DNA of 64,000 bases from CAYMPH01 sp964529415 (GCA_964529415.1 CAZGWD010000018.1:11344-75343); one strand, 5' to 3'; shown: positions 44,595 to 53,724, counted from the first letter of the stretch. The notes: generated by a model not told the origin, from the letters alone. Numbers and translations: made by a program.

Positions 44595-45059
44595 ATGTCT
44601 GGAATACCGGTAGAAACAATTCTGCAGCATATGAAAGCAGCATATGAGGACAGAATGCCATTTAACAAACTGCTTGGAATAAAGATAGACACTATCAACC
44701 TGGAAACAGCTGTTATACGGATTGACATGAAGGATGAACTTGTGGGAAATTTTGAAAAGAAGATTCTTCATGGAGGTGTTATATCGAGTGTGCTGGATTT
44801 TACCGGAGGCGTAATTGCCCAGATTAATTTAATAAAAGAAATGAAGGACCCGGCTCCCGAAGAGCTTCTTAAACGCCTCACGGGCATGGGAACCATTGAC
44901 ATGCGCATAGACTATATCCGTCCGGGAAGAGGAAATTATTTTCTGGCTACAGGCCACATGATGCGTCTGGGAAACAAGGTTGCTGTTGCCCGTACTGAAC
45001 TTGTCAATGATGAAGGCGTGCTGATTGCAGTCGGCACCAGCACGTATCTTGTCGGATGA
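44595..45059 (+). CDS. YigI/PaaI-like hotdog thioesterase
   Basis: Hotdog-fold acyl-CoA thioesterase of 154 aa, YigI-like. It has PFNKLLGIKIDTINLETAVI, the active-site helix ILHGGVISSVLDFTGGVIA and IDMRIDYIRPGRGNYFLATG. It should hydrolyse acyl-CoA to free acid and CoA; chain length is not predictable. TAAGGATT precedes the ATG. Cytoplasmic. Confidence 0.9.
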   Translation: MSGIPVETILQHMKAAYEDRMPFNKLLGIKIDTINLETAVIRIDMKDELVGNFEKKILHGGVISSVLDFTGGVIAQINLIKEMKDPAPEELLKRLTGMGTIDMRIDYIRPGRGNYFLATGHMMRLGNKVAVARTELVNDEGVLIAVGTSTYLVG

Positions 45060-45086
45060 GTCCTGGCGGAGGTAGTTTAAAAAAGT

Positions 45087-45284
45087 ATGGCTGATATCAG
45101 GGAAAAAAGATCTTTTAAAATTGCATTTAATGACTGTAATGAATGCAACGGGTGCATCAGCTGCGATGAAGCCTACTGCATATTCAATTCCGGCGGCAAC
45201 CCTGAAAACTGCAATATTGAAAATTGCAGATACTGCGTATCTTTTTCCAGAAAACAGCGCCTGTTCCTCGGCAATGTCGGCTGA
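45087..45284 (+). CDS. Small cysteine-rich protein, 65 aa
   Basis: Contains eight Cys: CNECNGCISCDEAYC, then CNIENCRYC. The spacing C-x2-C-x2-C-x2-C resembles a ferredoxin-like or metal-binding cluster but without the usual Pro. GGAGG lies 14 nt before the ATG, further than normal. The gene follows the thioesterase by 27 nt. No family recognised; an iron-sulfur or zinc protein is an inference. Confidence 0.6.
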   Translation: MADIREKRSFKIAFNDCNECNGCISCDEAYCIFNSGGNPENCNIENCRYCVSFSRKQRLFLGNVG

Positions 45285-45291
45285 ATAATTA

Positions 45292-45320
45292 TTGACATTG
45301 CAGTTGCATGTATATATAAT
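45292..45320 (+). promoter_or_regulatory. Perfect consensus sigma70 promoter of the AbrB-Doc operon
   Basis: TTGACA (45292-45297), 17 nt and TATAAT (45315-45320). The spacer holds TTGCAGTTGCAT, a direct TTGCA repeat that may be the antitoxin site. A decayed copy, TTGACTTTGCAGTTGCAT, is at 47691-47708. Confidence 0.85.
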
Positions 45321-45339
45321 GTTGATACGAGAGGTTTAA

Positions 45340-45567
45340 ATGATAAAAAAAATGGTTCAGCACGGGAATAGTTCTGCAATAATTATTGAAAAGCCGTTGA
45401 TGGAGCTGCTTCATATTAATTCTGAAACACCGCTTGAAATAGTTACAGACGGGAAAAATTTAATTATTTCACCTGTACAAAATAAAGAACGGTTAAATAA
45501 ATTAGTAAATACCCTTGATAAAATTAACCAAAAACACAGGAACACTCTGCAGAAATTAGCCAGATGA
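45340..45567 (+). CDS. AbrB/MazE-type antitoxin
   Basis: Antitoxin of 75 aa with a SpoVT/AbrB-like N-terminal DNA-binding swapped-hairpin (MIKKMVQHGNSSAIIIEKPL, then DGKNLIISPVQ) and a basic C-terminal tail that should bind the toxin. GAGAGG precedes the ATG. Its stop overlaps the toxin start by 4 nt (ATGA), implying coupling. It probably represses the consensus promoter upstream. Confidence 0.85.
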   Translation: MIKKMVQHGNSSAIIIEKPLMELLHINSETPLEIVTDGKNLIISPVQNKERLNKLVNTLDKINQKHRNTLQKLAR

Positions 45568-45959
45568 AGCGTGAAAACATTGAGTTTCTTACTCTTGCTG
45601 AAGTATTTGAAATTCATAATAATCAAATTAAATTATATGGCGGCGAAGAAGGGATAAGAGATGTTTCTTTATTAAGCTCTGCATTATCAATCCCGCAATC
45701 AACTTTTAACGGTGAGTTTCTGCATAAAGATATTTTTGAAATGGCTTCAGCTTATGCATTTCATATTTGTCAGAATCATCCATTTGTTGATGGAAATAAA
45801 AGATCTGCTTTAGTAAGTGCATTGGTTTTTTTAAATTTTAATGGAGTAGATATTGAAGATCCTGAGGAAATACTATATATATCAATGATGAAAATGGCTT
45901 CAGGCAAAATGAACAAGTCACAGTTTGCAGAAATTTTAATAAAGCTCTCAAATTTTTAA
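45564..45959 (+). CDS. doc: Doc-type Fic toxin
   Basis: Death-on-curing family protein of 131 aa. The Fic motif is HPFVDGNKR at 72-80, and the N-terminal part has FEIHNNQIKLYGGEEGIRD and LLSSALSIPQSTF, typical of Doc. Doc kinases inactivate EF-Tu by phosphorylation. The antitoxin is AbrB-like rather than Phd, a pairing seen in other genomes. Confidence 0.93.
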   Translation: MKRENIEFLTLAEVFEIHNNQIKLYGGEEGIRDVSLLSSALSIPQSTFNGEFLHKDIFEMASAYAFHICQNHPFVDGNKRSALVSALVFLNFNGVDIEDPEEILYISMMKMASGKMNKSQFAEILIKLSNF

Positions 45960-45998
45960 AACATGATTGGAAAGAATAATTTATCCCGGAGAATATAT

Positions 45999-46436
45999 AT
46001 GAGTAAAATTGATGATGCAGTATCCTGCTACAACAGCGGCTTCAACTGTTCGCAGGCAATTCTTTCCACATATGGAACTGATTTCGGAATAGACCGCGAT
46101 ATAGCATTAAAGCTTGCTACAGGATTCGGCGGCGGTATGGGGCGCATGGGTGAAACCTGCGGAGCAGTAAGCGGAGCATTCATGGTGATAGGACTCAAGT
46201 ATGGAAAATTTATTAAAGACGATGATGATAAAAGAGAAAAAACATATGAGCTTGTAAAGGAATTCCGCCGCAGATTTGAGGAGAAGAACGGTACAACTGT
46301 GTGTAAAAATCTGCTGAACTGCGATATAATGAAAGATTCTGAATTAATCCGTGCCAGGGAAGCCGGCTTATTTAAAACCATATGCCCTAAAATGATCGCT
46401 GATGCTGCGGAAATCCTTGAAGAAATTATCCTTTAG
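45999..46436 (+). CDS. C_GCAxxG_C_C family protein
   Basis: Redox-type protein of 145 aa carrying the family cysteines: NCSQAIL, ETCGAVSGAFMVIG, TVCKNLLNC and TICPKMI. Such proteins are often fused to or near redox and ABC-transport genes; some may bind a metal or haem-like cofactor, but the function is not established. ATG 45999 has CGGAGA upstream and is preferred over 45963. Its 3' end abuts the convergent radical SAM gene. Confidence 0.92.
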   Translation: MSKIDDAVSCYNSGFNCSQAILSTYGTDFGIDRDIALKLATGFGGGMGRMGETCGAVSGAFMVIGLKYGKFIKDDDDKREKTYELVKEFRRRFEEKNGTTVCKNLLNCDIMKDSELIRAREAGLFKTICPKMIADAAEILEEIIL

Positions 46437-47570
46437 CTAAATATAGTTTTTTAAAATTTCAAGCACTGCAGCGTCAACTGTGCCGAACTGCGCAAGAATT
46501 GAGCTGCGCATGTTTTGCAGTTCCGCAGAAGGCCTGTAATCGGAAAGATGCCTGAACCTTCCTGTACGCCGTCCCAGGATATACATCTCGCGGTCTTCAA
46601 CAGGCATATCGAGAAATCTGTCCGCTGATGCTGTCATTGCAGCACGGTCTGCCGGAAGATCGCCTTCGATGTCCTCAATGAGATTCATTATATGGTCGCT
46701 CGAAATATGGCTTGTAATGTTTTCATCAAGTGCGTTCAGAAATGTTTTTATTTCACGGATCTTTCCTTCCTCTGAAACAGACACCCACGTTCCTGCAGTC
46801 ATCAAATCATACAATGTTGTGCCTGGAAGAGGAACTGTACTGCGAAGGCGTATGAAATGCGGATTTATCTGATTGATAACAGCTGCAGTTTCAAGCGCGT
46901 TCCGCTCCGAGAGTGCCTCTCCTCCGATGCCAGGCATGAAATATTCGGAAAGTTCGAATCCTGCTGCTACAGCCTTTTTGCCTGCGCTGACCTGTACTGC
47001 TGAATCAATGCCTTTATTGATCATTTTCAATGCTTCATCTGAACCTGATTCCATTCCGATATGAATGCGGTTTAATCCTGCAGCTCTGATAGCAGCAAGG
47101 TCCTCTGCTGATTTGGAATGCACGGTTCGCGCGCGAGCGTAGGTGGTGATTCTTTTTATTGAAGGAAATTTCGCGAGCATGTATTCAAGAATATGTAAGA
47201 TATCAGGAGTTTTCATTACAAGCGAGTCTGCGTCTTGCAAAAATAAGCTCTTCATTCCGTAAGAAAGCCAGAATGCAACAACCTCCATGCAGCGGAAATC
47301 AATGTCCTTTTCTGCAGCTATTTTCTTCAGTACAGGAACATGGGGTATGTCGCCGTTTTTTTCAGTTATGTCAAGAACCTGCGCTGCAATAAAATGCATT
47401 GAATCAATGTCGGATTTTATTTCATCAACAGAGCGTATGGAGAATTTCATATTTTCGTAGGAATGGCAGAATGCACAGCGGTTCCACGGGCAGCTGCGCG
47501 TGAGTCTCAGAAGTATACTCGAAGATTCGCTTGGCGGCCGTATGGGACCTGATTCAAATTTATGTGTCAT
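46437..47570 (-). CDS. Radical SAM protein, 377 aa
   Basis: Radical SAM enzyme. The [4Fe-4S]-binding segment near residue 29 is SCPWNRCAFCHSYEN (C-x4-C-x2-C instead of C-x3-C-x2-C), a variant seen in a YgiQ-adjacent group. SAM-contacting regions are LFLQDADSLVMKT, GLNRIHIGMESGSDEALK and SEYFMPGIGGEALSERN. The reaction is unknown. AGAGAGA precedes the ATG. Confidence 0.88.
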   Translation of the reverse strand: MTHKFESGPIRPPSESSSILLRLTRSCPWNRCAFCHSYENMKFSIRSVDEIKSDIDSMHFIAAQVLDITEKNGDIPHVPVLKKIAAEKDIDFRCMEVVAFWLSYGMKSLFLQDADSLVMKTPDILHILEYMLAKFPSIKRITTYARARTVHSKSAEDLAAIRAAGLNRIHIGMESGSDEALKMINKGIDSAVQVSAGKKAVAAGFELSEYFMPGIGGEALSERNALETAAVINQINPHFIRLRSTVPLPGTTLYDLMTAGTWVSVSEEGKIREIKTFLNALDENITSHISSDHIMNLIEDIEGDLPADRAAMTASADRFLDMPVEDREMYILGRRTGRFRHLSDYRPSAELQNMRSSILAQFGTVDAAVLEILKNYI

Positions 47571-47645
47571 GTCGCATCTCTCTTTTATTTATTGCGGATA
47601 TTTAACTATATCTGCATTCTGCGTCAATTCCAAATCGTATACCCA

Positions 47646-47935
47646 CTATCCACTGCCCCCCATCCCCCGGAGGGGGCGCGTGATAAATAATTGACTTTGC
47701 AGTTGCATTAATATTTCTGAAAATTATTTTATAGTTGGATTAATGGGAAAGAGATGCTATTGCAATAATCTGCTCCCCGTCCCCCAAAGGGGGCGAATTA
47801 TTGTGAATCAAAGATAAAGATGCAGTAATAAAATTTTTAATTTTACAGAGATGATAATATATGAATTATTTAAGAAATGATTATTATTTAGCGGCTGAGT
47901 TTTTTCGCCCCCTCCGGGGGGTGGGGGGCTTCGAT
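47646..47935. repeat. Three C/G-run hairpin repeats in a 403-nt gap
   Basis: CCCCCCATCCCCCGGAGGGG at about 47656, CCCCGTCCCCCAAAGGGGGC at about 47774 and the reverse-oriented GCCCCCTCCGGGGGGTGGGG at about 47908. A decayed promoter-like TTGACTTTGCAGTTGCAT (47691-47708) lies between them. No gene is visible. Confidence 0.65.
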
Positions 47936-47973
47936 CAAGGAATAAAAAACTATATGTGCAGATCAGGTAAACC

Positions 47974-48855
47974 ATGAAACCATTTCGAATTATAAATATT
48001 TTTTTAACTGCAGTTTTCCTTTTAACAGGATCAGGCTTATTTGCAGCACAGAAGGTTTTCGTGTCTGTGTACAGCAGCAGCATGAAAAAATTGATCCCGG
48101 CTCTTGTGGTGCTTCCGGATTCATATCGGAATTCAACTGATTTATTCCCTGTGGTTTATCTTCTTCACGGAGCCGGGGATGATGAGAACGCATGGGTTGA
48201 CCGCACTTCTGTTATGGAACTTTCCGATCTTTATAACACAGTTTTTGTATGCCCTTCAGCCGGCAGAACAAGCTGGTACTTCAACAGCCCCATAGATCCG
48301 GATTATCAGTATGAAACCTTTGTATCTTCAGAGCTTGTTTCTTTCATTGACGGAAAATTCCGCACTTTGAAAAACCGCTCAGGAAGAGGAATTGCAGGCA
48401 ACAGCATGGGCGGTCATGGAGCTTTGTTTCTCGCGATCAGGCACAGGGATGTTTACAGCGCAGCTGCTTCAATGAGCGGCGGCGTGGATATCCGCCCTTT
48501 CCCTGAGAGATGGGATATTAAAAAGCGCATTGGTTCAATAAAAGATTATCCTGAAAGATGGGATGCCCTGACAGTTATTAACCTTGCAGACACAATTTCA
48601 GATAGCGGTCTTGCAATTTCAATAGACTGCGGTGCGGAAGATTTTTTTCTGGGAGTAAACAGGGCTCTGCATGAGAAACTTATATCAAAGAGGATTTCAC
48701 ATGAATACATGGAACGTCCGGGCAGGCATAACTGGAATTACTGGGATAATTCGCTTAAACTTCAGATGGAGTTTTTTAAAAAGAATTTCTCGTTGGGATT
48801 GAAAAAAACCCCCTCTAACTCCCCCTTAAGAAAGGGGGAGAATTATGGAAAGTGA
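47974..48855 (+). CDS. Exported esterase (FrmB/esterase D-like alpha/beta hydrolase)
   Basis: Signal peptide to about residue 24 (LFAAQK), then an alpha/beta hydrolase: PVVYLLHGAGDDENAWVD, nucleophile elbow GNSMGGHGALFLA, acid in DCGAEDFF and His in RPGRHNWNYWD. Probable acyl- or carboxyl-esterase in the periplasm; substrate unknown. The last ~16 residues (NSPLRKGENYGK region) are encoded by the C/G-run repeat at 48809, so the C-terminus is repeat-derived. Confidence 0.88.
   Translation: MKPFRIINIFLTAVFLLTGSGLFAAQKVFVSVYSSSMKKLIPALVVLPDSYRNSTDLFPVVYLLHGAGDDENAWVDRTSVMELSDLYNTVFVCPSAGRTSWYFNSPIDPDYQYETFVSSELVSFIDGKFRTLKNRSGRGIAGNSMGGHGALFLAIRHRDVYSAAASMSGGVDIRPFPERWDIKKRIGSIKDYPERWDALTVINLADTISDSGLAISIDCGAEDFFLGVNRALHEKLISKRISHEYMERPGRHNWNYWDNSLKLQMEFFKKNFSLGLKKTPSNSPLRKGENYGK
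48809..48841. repeat. CTCCCCCTTAAGAAAGGGGGAG repeat inside the 3' end of the esterase gene
   Basis: Arms CTCCCCCTT and AAGGGGGAG flank a short loop; this is the same hairpin type as at 18741 and 21172 but here translated. It may also terminate the convergent transcripts. Confidence 0.7.
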
Positions 48856-48860
48856 GAAAA

Positions 48861-51332
48861 TCACGCAGGAATTATTTTTTCCATTACCACTTCCATGCCG
48901 CACACTCTGTGTTCGTCTGTAATTTTTCTGAACTCCACATTGTCAAACATGCGAAGCACATAAAGCAGGCCGACACCGCCCGTCGAATATGGTGTTTTTT
49001 TCTGCATAAATGTATTGAAATCAAAAAAATATTTCAGCTGAAACTGATCGAAATTTTTAATTGCAGTTGCGAAAGCTTTCTTTTTTTCTTCATCTGCAAT
49101 GGAATCTTTCTGTTCCTTGATGAATTTTATTGCGCTTCCGAGATCCGCTCTTAGCTGCTTAAAACGGTTGTATGCATTAAAGTCTATGCCTTCGCCTTCA
49201 TCTGCAACCGACATCTCAATTTTTTTATAATCGCTGTCCAGGAAAAGAAAACCGTTTACCCTGAGCTTTACTGTAACAAATTTGCCTGAATCATATTTAT
49301 TGCCGTGAATTATTGCATTGCGCACGATTTCGCCGAGACTGAATTCAATGGAATTCAGTGTTTCTGTATTTATATTGACCAGAGATTTTAATCTGTCAAT
49401 TACCCTGGTGATAATATAGCCTTCCATGTGGATGGCACTCGGCATCTTCCATGTATATATGCCGAGATCTTCACTTTCTGTAATATCATCTTTGTGAACA
49501 TCGTAGAAAATTTCTTCATCATTTAGAAGCAGAATAAATTCATCGGCTATAGCCGGATTATATGCTTTACCTTTCTGTTCCTCGAAATATTTTATTACTT
49601 TATCTTTTCTGTCAGTATCCTGGTACTCCGGCAGCGTGAACAAAGTAAAGTAATCATCAGCAATCCTGATAATCTGCGCCCCTTCGTTTATTGCGTTTCC
49701 TTTGATCCCTGCAGGAAAGCCGCGGCCGTCATAAGATTCGTGGTGCTGTTCTATAATGGTCTTCACACCGTCGAGCTCTTTAAGATTGCTGATAATATCT
49801 ATGCTTCGCTTCGGATGGTTTTCGATCATGCGGATATCATCTTCGCTGATATCTGCACTTATTCCTGAAGAAATATTCTGGACGCCGATCATACCTATGT
49901 CGTGAAGCAATGCTGCTATTTTGATTTCCTCCGTTTTTTCATGATTATAGCCGAGCTTTCGCGCCAGCATAACCGAGATTCTCGCTACATCCTGCGTCTT
50001 TTCATACAGCCTTGTTGAACTGTCAAGAATCAGGGAGGATATGATCTGGATAGAGCTGCTGAACAGCCCGGCCTTATCCCGCGAAAGGGATTCTATCTTT
50101 TTAAACGTGCGGGAATACCGGTATGACAGCATAAGAGCCTGTGTGATTATGAAGATAAATAATCCATATCGCGATATCGGCCCGAAACTTAATATTTTCA
50201 AAATATATAGAATTTCTATCAATGAAGAAACAAGAGTTATGGATATACCTGCAATGAGAAATGCAAAACCCTCCTTTTTTATCATTGAAGTTTTTATTAT
50301 TAAATAAATTCCATATACCATCCATATTAGAATAAAAGCCTGAGAAACAAACATGGAATACCAGTAAAAACGCGAGAAGCTGAAAATTACAAGCAGGCAT
50401 AATCCTGATCCGATTGCGGTGAGAAAATTTTTTAACGTTTTTGAGTAACTTTCTTTTAGCAGCCAGTAAAGATAAAGATTGCCTGTAACCAGTCCGAGAT
50501 TAATAGTGAGAAATGAAATTTTTTCATTTAACTCCCAGCTGAACCATGGGAAAAAATCAATAAATAATCTCTCGCCGAGAAAAGGAATTCTCAGTGCGAA
50601 GACCAGGCATAGCAGACTGAAATAGAGGAATGTCCGATCCTTTATATTCATGATATAAAATGACAGATAATATATTACCATTATAACAAGGACTCCGAAT
50701 AAAAACATTTCAAGAATCTGGGACAGCAACTGATCATGCCTGATTATATCTTTGTGTCCTATAGTTATTGTATCCTGGAATCCGCCTTTTGCATGATAAA
50801 AATTTGAGATCTGTAAAACAAGCTGTACCTCATCCGAGTGGGAATGAAAAAAAGCAAGCTGTGGCAGAAATTGCGCTTCCATGGAATTTATATTCATCCC
50901 TACTTTGCCGTTTGCAGCAATAATCTGATTATCAGCCCATAAGGTGTATGCAGTGTACATGTGCCTGATTCGTAAAGCATACAGAGTTTCTGCTTTTTTT
51001 AATTTAATTTTCAGGCGGTAAGTTGCGCAGCCATCTCCGCTAAGAGGACCGCTGCCTGCATTAAACCCGTTCCAGTATGACGGTACTGTGATGTTTCCTG
51101 TTTTAAGTGGAGGGTTTAATGAAGAAAAATCAGCAGGCGTTAGAAGACGGTTCCAGTAAAACTCCCACTCGCCATCAAGCTTGATTGATTTTTCAGATCT
51201 GAAATCATGTCCGGAAATGTCGATATACCCATTGACAGCCCTGTACGTGCTGTCTTTCCCGGGACTTTGCGTGCAGGAGGAAAAAATCAGCATTCCAGTT
51301 ATAATGGAAATTATTATCTTGAGTTTTATCAT
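48861..51332 (-). CDS. 7TM-DISM / HD-GYP / RsbW-like ATPase fusion protein
   Basis: Large signalling protein of 823 aa. Lipoprotein-like start (lipobox IFSSC, Cys20), an extracellular beta-jelly-roll of the 7TMR-DISMED2 type (KLDGEWEFYWNRLLTPADFS, YRLKIKL), seven membrane helices (about 210-430), then an HD-GYP phosphodiesterase domain: HD at 477-478 in LLHDIGMIG and the GYP equivalent HHESYDGRGFP (529-539). The C-terminal 160 residues (655-815) are a HATPase_c domain with N box EIVRNAIIHGNK and G1 VADEGEGID, close to RsbW-type serine kinases. Predicted to hydrolyse c-di-GMP and phosphorylate or bind an unknown anti-sigma partner in response to an external ligand. ATG 51332 gives the lipoprotein start; an ATG at 51386 lies next to promoter-like TATAAT. 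Confidence 0.87.
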   Translation of the reverse strand: MIKLKIIISIITGMLIFSSCTQSPGKDSTYRAVNGYIDISGHDFRSEKSIKLDGEWEFYWNRLLTPADFSSLNPPLKTGNITVPSYWNGFNAGSGPLSGDGCATYRLKIKLKKAETLYALRIRHMYTAYTLWADNQIIAANGKVGMNINSMEAQFLPQLAFFHSHSDEVQLVLQISNFYHAKGGFQDTITIGHKDIIRHDQLLSQILEMFLFGVLVIMVIYYLSFYIMNIKDRTFLYFSLLCLVFALRIPFLGERLFIDFFPWFSWELNEKISFLTINLGLVTGNLYLYWLLKESYSKTLKNFLTAIGSGLCLLVIFSFSRFYWYSMFVSQAFILIWMVYGIYLIIKTSMIKKEGFAFLIAGISITLVSSLIEILYILKILSFGPISRYGLFIFIITQALMLSYRYSRTFKKIESLSRDKAGLFSSSIQIISSLILDSSTRLYEKTQDVARISVMLARKLGYNHEKTEEIKIAALLHDIGMIGVQNISSGISADISEDDIRMIENHPKRSIDIISNLKELDGVKTIIEQHHESYDGRGFPAGIKGNAINEGAQIIRIADDYFTLFTLPEYQDTDRKDKVIKYFEEQKGKAYNPAIADEFILLLNDEEIFYDVHKDDITESEDLGIYTWKMPSAIHMEGYIITRVIDRLKSLVNINTETLNSIEFSLGEIVRNAIIHGNKYDSGKFVTVKLRVNGFLFLDSDYKKIEMSVADEGEGIDFNAYNRFKQLRADLGSAIKFIKEQKDSIADEEKKKAFATAIKNFDQFQLKYFFDFNTFMQKKTPYSTGGVGLLYVLRMFDNVEFRKITDEHRVCGMEVVMEKIIPA

Positions 51333-51622
51333 AAAAAATACACTATTATATATAACACCTGATATTATAAAACAAATTGCAATCATTTTTTTTGTTATTG
51401 GAGATTGATATAAACAGGCTGATTTTCAATATTAAATTAACATCTCAGATATAAGATTATTATAATAAAATGTTACTTGATTTTACATTTGAATTGAGCT
51501 TTAATGCCTACTTATAACAGCAGCGGAGATAATTTTTTTCTTTAAGAACATCATTTTATACAAATGAAAAATACCGATATTTAAATCAATGAATAAATAT
51601 TTGATAATATAAGGATTAATAT

Positions 51623-53047
51623 ATGCCGGAAAACAAAACAATTCTATATAATAATTCCGTAGAATTGACCAGTATCACAAATGACGGAATAATTAATAAT
51701 CTTGCAGATCTGATAACAGGCAAAATTGCCATATTCAGGATGAATGCTGAAAATAAACTTGTAACTATCCCTATTGAGAAGCTTGAACAGTACCTTGGAG
51801 AATCGCTCTCAACAGACGCTGTATTTTATATTGAAAAAGACTGGAATCAGAAAGTAAGAAAATATTATGAAACAAATCAGTCATCTCCGCTGAACAAGGG
51901 AAAATCTGACGGAAAATCCGGGATCATGGAGCTTGTGGAAAAGTACGGCAATACAAATGAAATGATAAAGAATTACCATATGATTTCCATTGAAGAGAGG
52001 GAGGAAATTCTTGATAAGAGTATAGAAGGCCTGCATGAATTAAGCAATAAGAAAACTGCAATTGATATGGATTCGATTGTAAAAATGGTGGATGTTATAG
52101 CCAAAACCTTCTATGCCAATTATGCCAACCTGGAAGACAACCTCTCTTCGGAAAACGTTAAAAATAATCTGCACGGAATATTTGTAAAAACCGAATGGGT
52201 AATACAGCTGATTATTGAAATTTTCAAAAATAACGGATCAGCTCTGGATATATATAAAAAAATAGACAGCATTTCAACAGGCTCACCCACGATTGACAAT
52301 ATGAACAAGGGACTCCTCTGGTTCATAGGTTTCTGTTTGTTTTTTAATGACTATATAGACAAGGGGCTCGTGACAAAAAAAATCAGGGTCGAATTCAAGG
52401 ATAAATACTCGCGTTATTATAAAAAAAGAATGAATGACGATATGACAAGTATTGAAAGGATTATCAAAGGCGGATTAAAAAAAATTGATGCTGAAAAAGA
52501 ACTACCTGTCTATGCTATGGGGGCTCTTCTCTATGACATCGGCAAGATTCCTTTTGTGGGATATCACGACAGTGAAGACGGCTACGATGAAAATATGGTT
52601 AAGATGCACGTGCTTCTCGGTTATAACATGATATTCAAGACCAGAAAATATCAGTTCACAGTAGCTGCCATGGCTGCGTTTCATCATGAGTATTACGGCG
52701 GAAGGGGGGGCTATAATTTTACAAATCCTATAGTTTCAAAAATAAACCAGAAAAAACGTACAGAAGACAGCGCCCAGTATTTCATCACATGCGATGAAAA
52801 AGAATTCAGGGAAGGTGTGGCCCTGGCGCTTTTCCCGTGCAAACTGATCGAGATCATTGATATTTATAATGCTTTGATCCGCAAAAAAAATACTCATTAT
52901 GATTCCATGAAAATTCTGAAAAAAAATTTTATCACACAGAGCCTTAAGATTGACCCGCTCATTTTTGAAATTTTTCTTGAATTCAAGCAGAAGTGCGGGC
53001 TTATTTCCGCTGAGGAACGCAGGGAAATAGATGCAATAATTTATTGA
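51623..53047 (+). CDS. Degenerate HD-GYP-related protein, 474 aa
   Basis: Divergently transcribed neighbour of the fusion. The C-terminal half resembles HD-GYP: MGALLYDIGKIPFVG, where the HD pair is YD (Y304, D305), and AAFHHEYYGGRGGYNF (354-366). Loss of the metal-binding His suggests it lacks normal phosphodiesterase activity and may bind c-di-GMP or act as a regulator. The N-terminal ~250 residues are not recognised. It is soluble. AAGGATTAATAT precedes the ATG. Confidence 0.75.
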   Translation: MPENKTILYNNSVELTSITNDGIINNLADLITGKIAIFRMNAENKLVTIPIEKLEQYLGESLSTDAVFYIEKDWNQKVRKYYETNQSSPLNKGKSDGKSGIMELVEKYGNTNEMIKNYHMISIEEREEILDKSIEGLHELSNKKTAIDMDSIVKMVDVIAKTFYANYANLEDNLSSENVKNNLHGIFVKTEWVIQLIIEIFKNNGSALDIYKKIDSISTGSPTIDNMNKGLLWFIGFCLFFNDYIDKGLVTKKIRVEFKDKYSRYYKKRMNDDMTSIERIIKGGLKKIDAEKELPVYAMGALLYDIGKIPFVGYHDSEDGYDENMVKMHVLLGYNMIFKTRKYQFTVAAMAAFHHEYYGGRGGYNFTNPIVSKINQKKRTEDSAQYFITCDEKEFREGVALALFPCKLIEIIDIYNALIRKKNTHYDSMKILKKNFITQSLKIDPLIFEIFLEFKQKCGLISAEERREIDAIIY

Positions 53048-53117
53048 TTTTTTTAAAATAAAGTTATAATTGAAGTTTTTAATTTTACAGAAAAAAACAG
53101 CGGATGGATATTAAAAA

Positions 53118-53618
53118 ATGAAACGGATTTTATCTTATTTTATTCTTGCCCTTTGGATCCCATTTATTCTCTTTGTCGATTACCTGACACCTCTCGGTAT
53201 AGCAGACGGCATGCTTTATCTGATCGGGGTAGTATATGCAGCTGTTTTAAACGATAAGAAGAAGATTATAATTTATTCTGCTGTCTGTTCGCTTGCTACA
53301 GCTGCAGGTGTTTTTATTTCACCGGATACCGGTGTGACTGTATTAATATACGGCGCGAACAGAGTCTTTGCGATTTTAGCGATATGGCTTATAACAGCTT
53401 TTATAATCATACGGATGAAACAAAAAGAGAAGATAGAGAAGCTGGGGCGTATGATAATTATGAGCGCCTGGAATAAGCAGGTAAAGTACAATGACACCTG
53501 GATATCAGTTGAAGATTATCTGAAAAAGGAATTCAATATTATTGTATCTCACAGTATAGATCCGGAATCTGCAGAAAAGATGCTCAGAGATTTGGAAAAG
53601 ACCGGGATAGAGAAATAA
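53118..53618 (+). CDS. Small membrane sensor-like protein, 166 aa
   Basis: About three to four N-terminal membrane helices (residues 5-100) with DYLTPLGIADGMLYLIGVVY, typical of the membrane sensor at the front of some histidine kinases and cyclases. The cytoplasmic tail of about 60 residues (GRMIIMSAWNKQVKYNDTWI, SVEDYLKKEFN) has no enzyme motif. It may signal through a partner. Weak ribosome-binding site; 70 nt after the HD-like gene. Confidence 0.65.
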   Translation: MKRILSYFILALWIPFILFVDYLTPLGIADGMLYLIGVVYAAVLNDKKKIIIYSAVCSLATAAGVFISPDTGVTVLIYGANRVFAILAIWLITAFIIIRMKQKEKIEKLGRMIIMSAWNKQVKYNDTWISVEDYLKKEFNIIVSHSIDPESAEKMLRDLEKTGIEK

Positions 53619-53724
53619 TTTATTGAATTTATCGGGAAGTCTTTAACTCATAAATTATTCAGTAAGTATTCAGGCTGATTTTTTTAATTTAAAATTTAAA
53701 TACAATAGTAAATTTGAGGAACCA

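Noticed and set aside
47646..47935. Possible CRISPR array from repeated C/G clusters
   Set aside because: Units are irregularly spaced, differ in sequence and orientation, and no cas gene is present.
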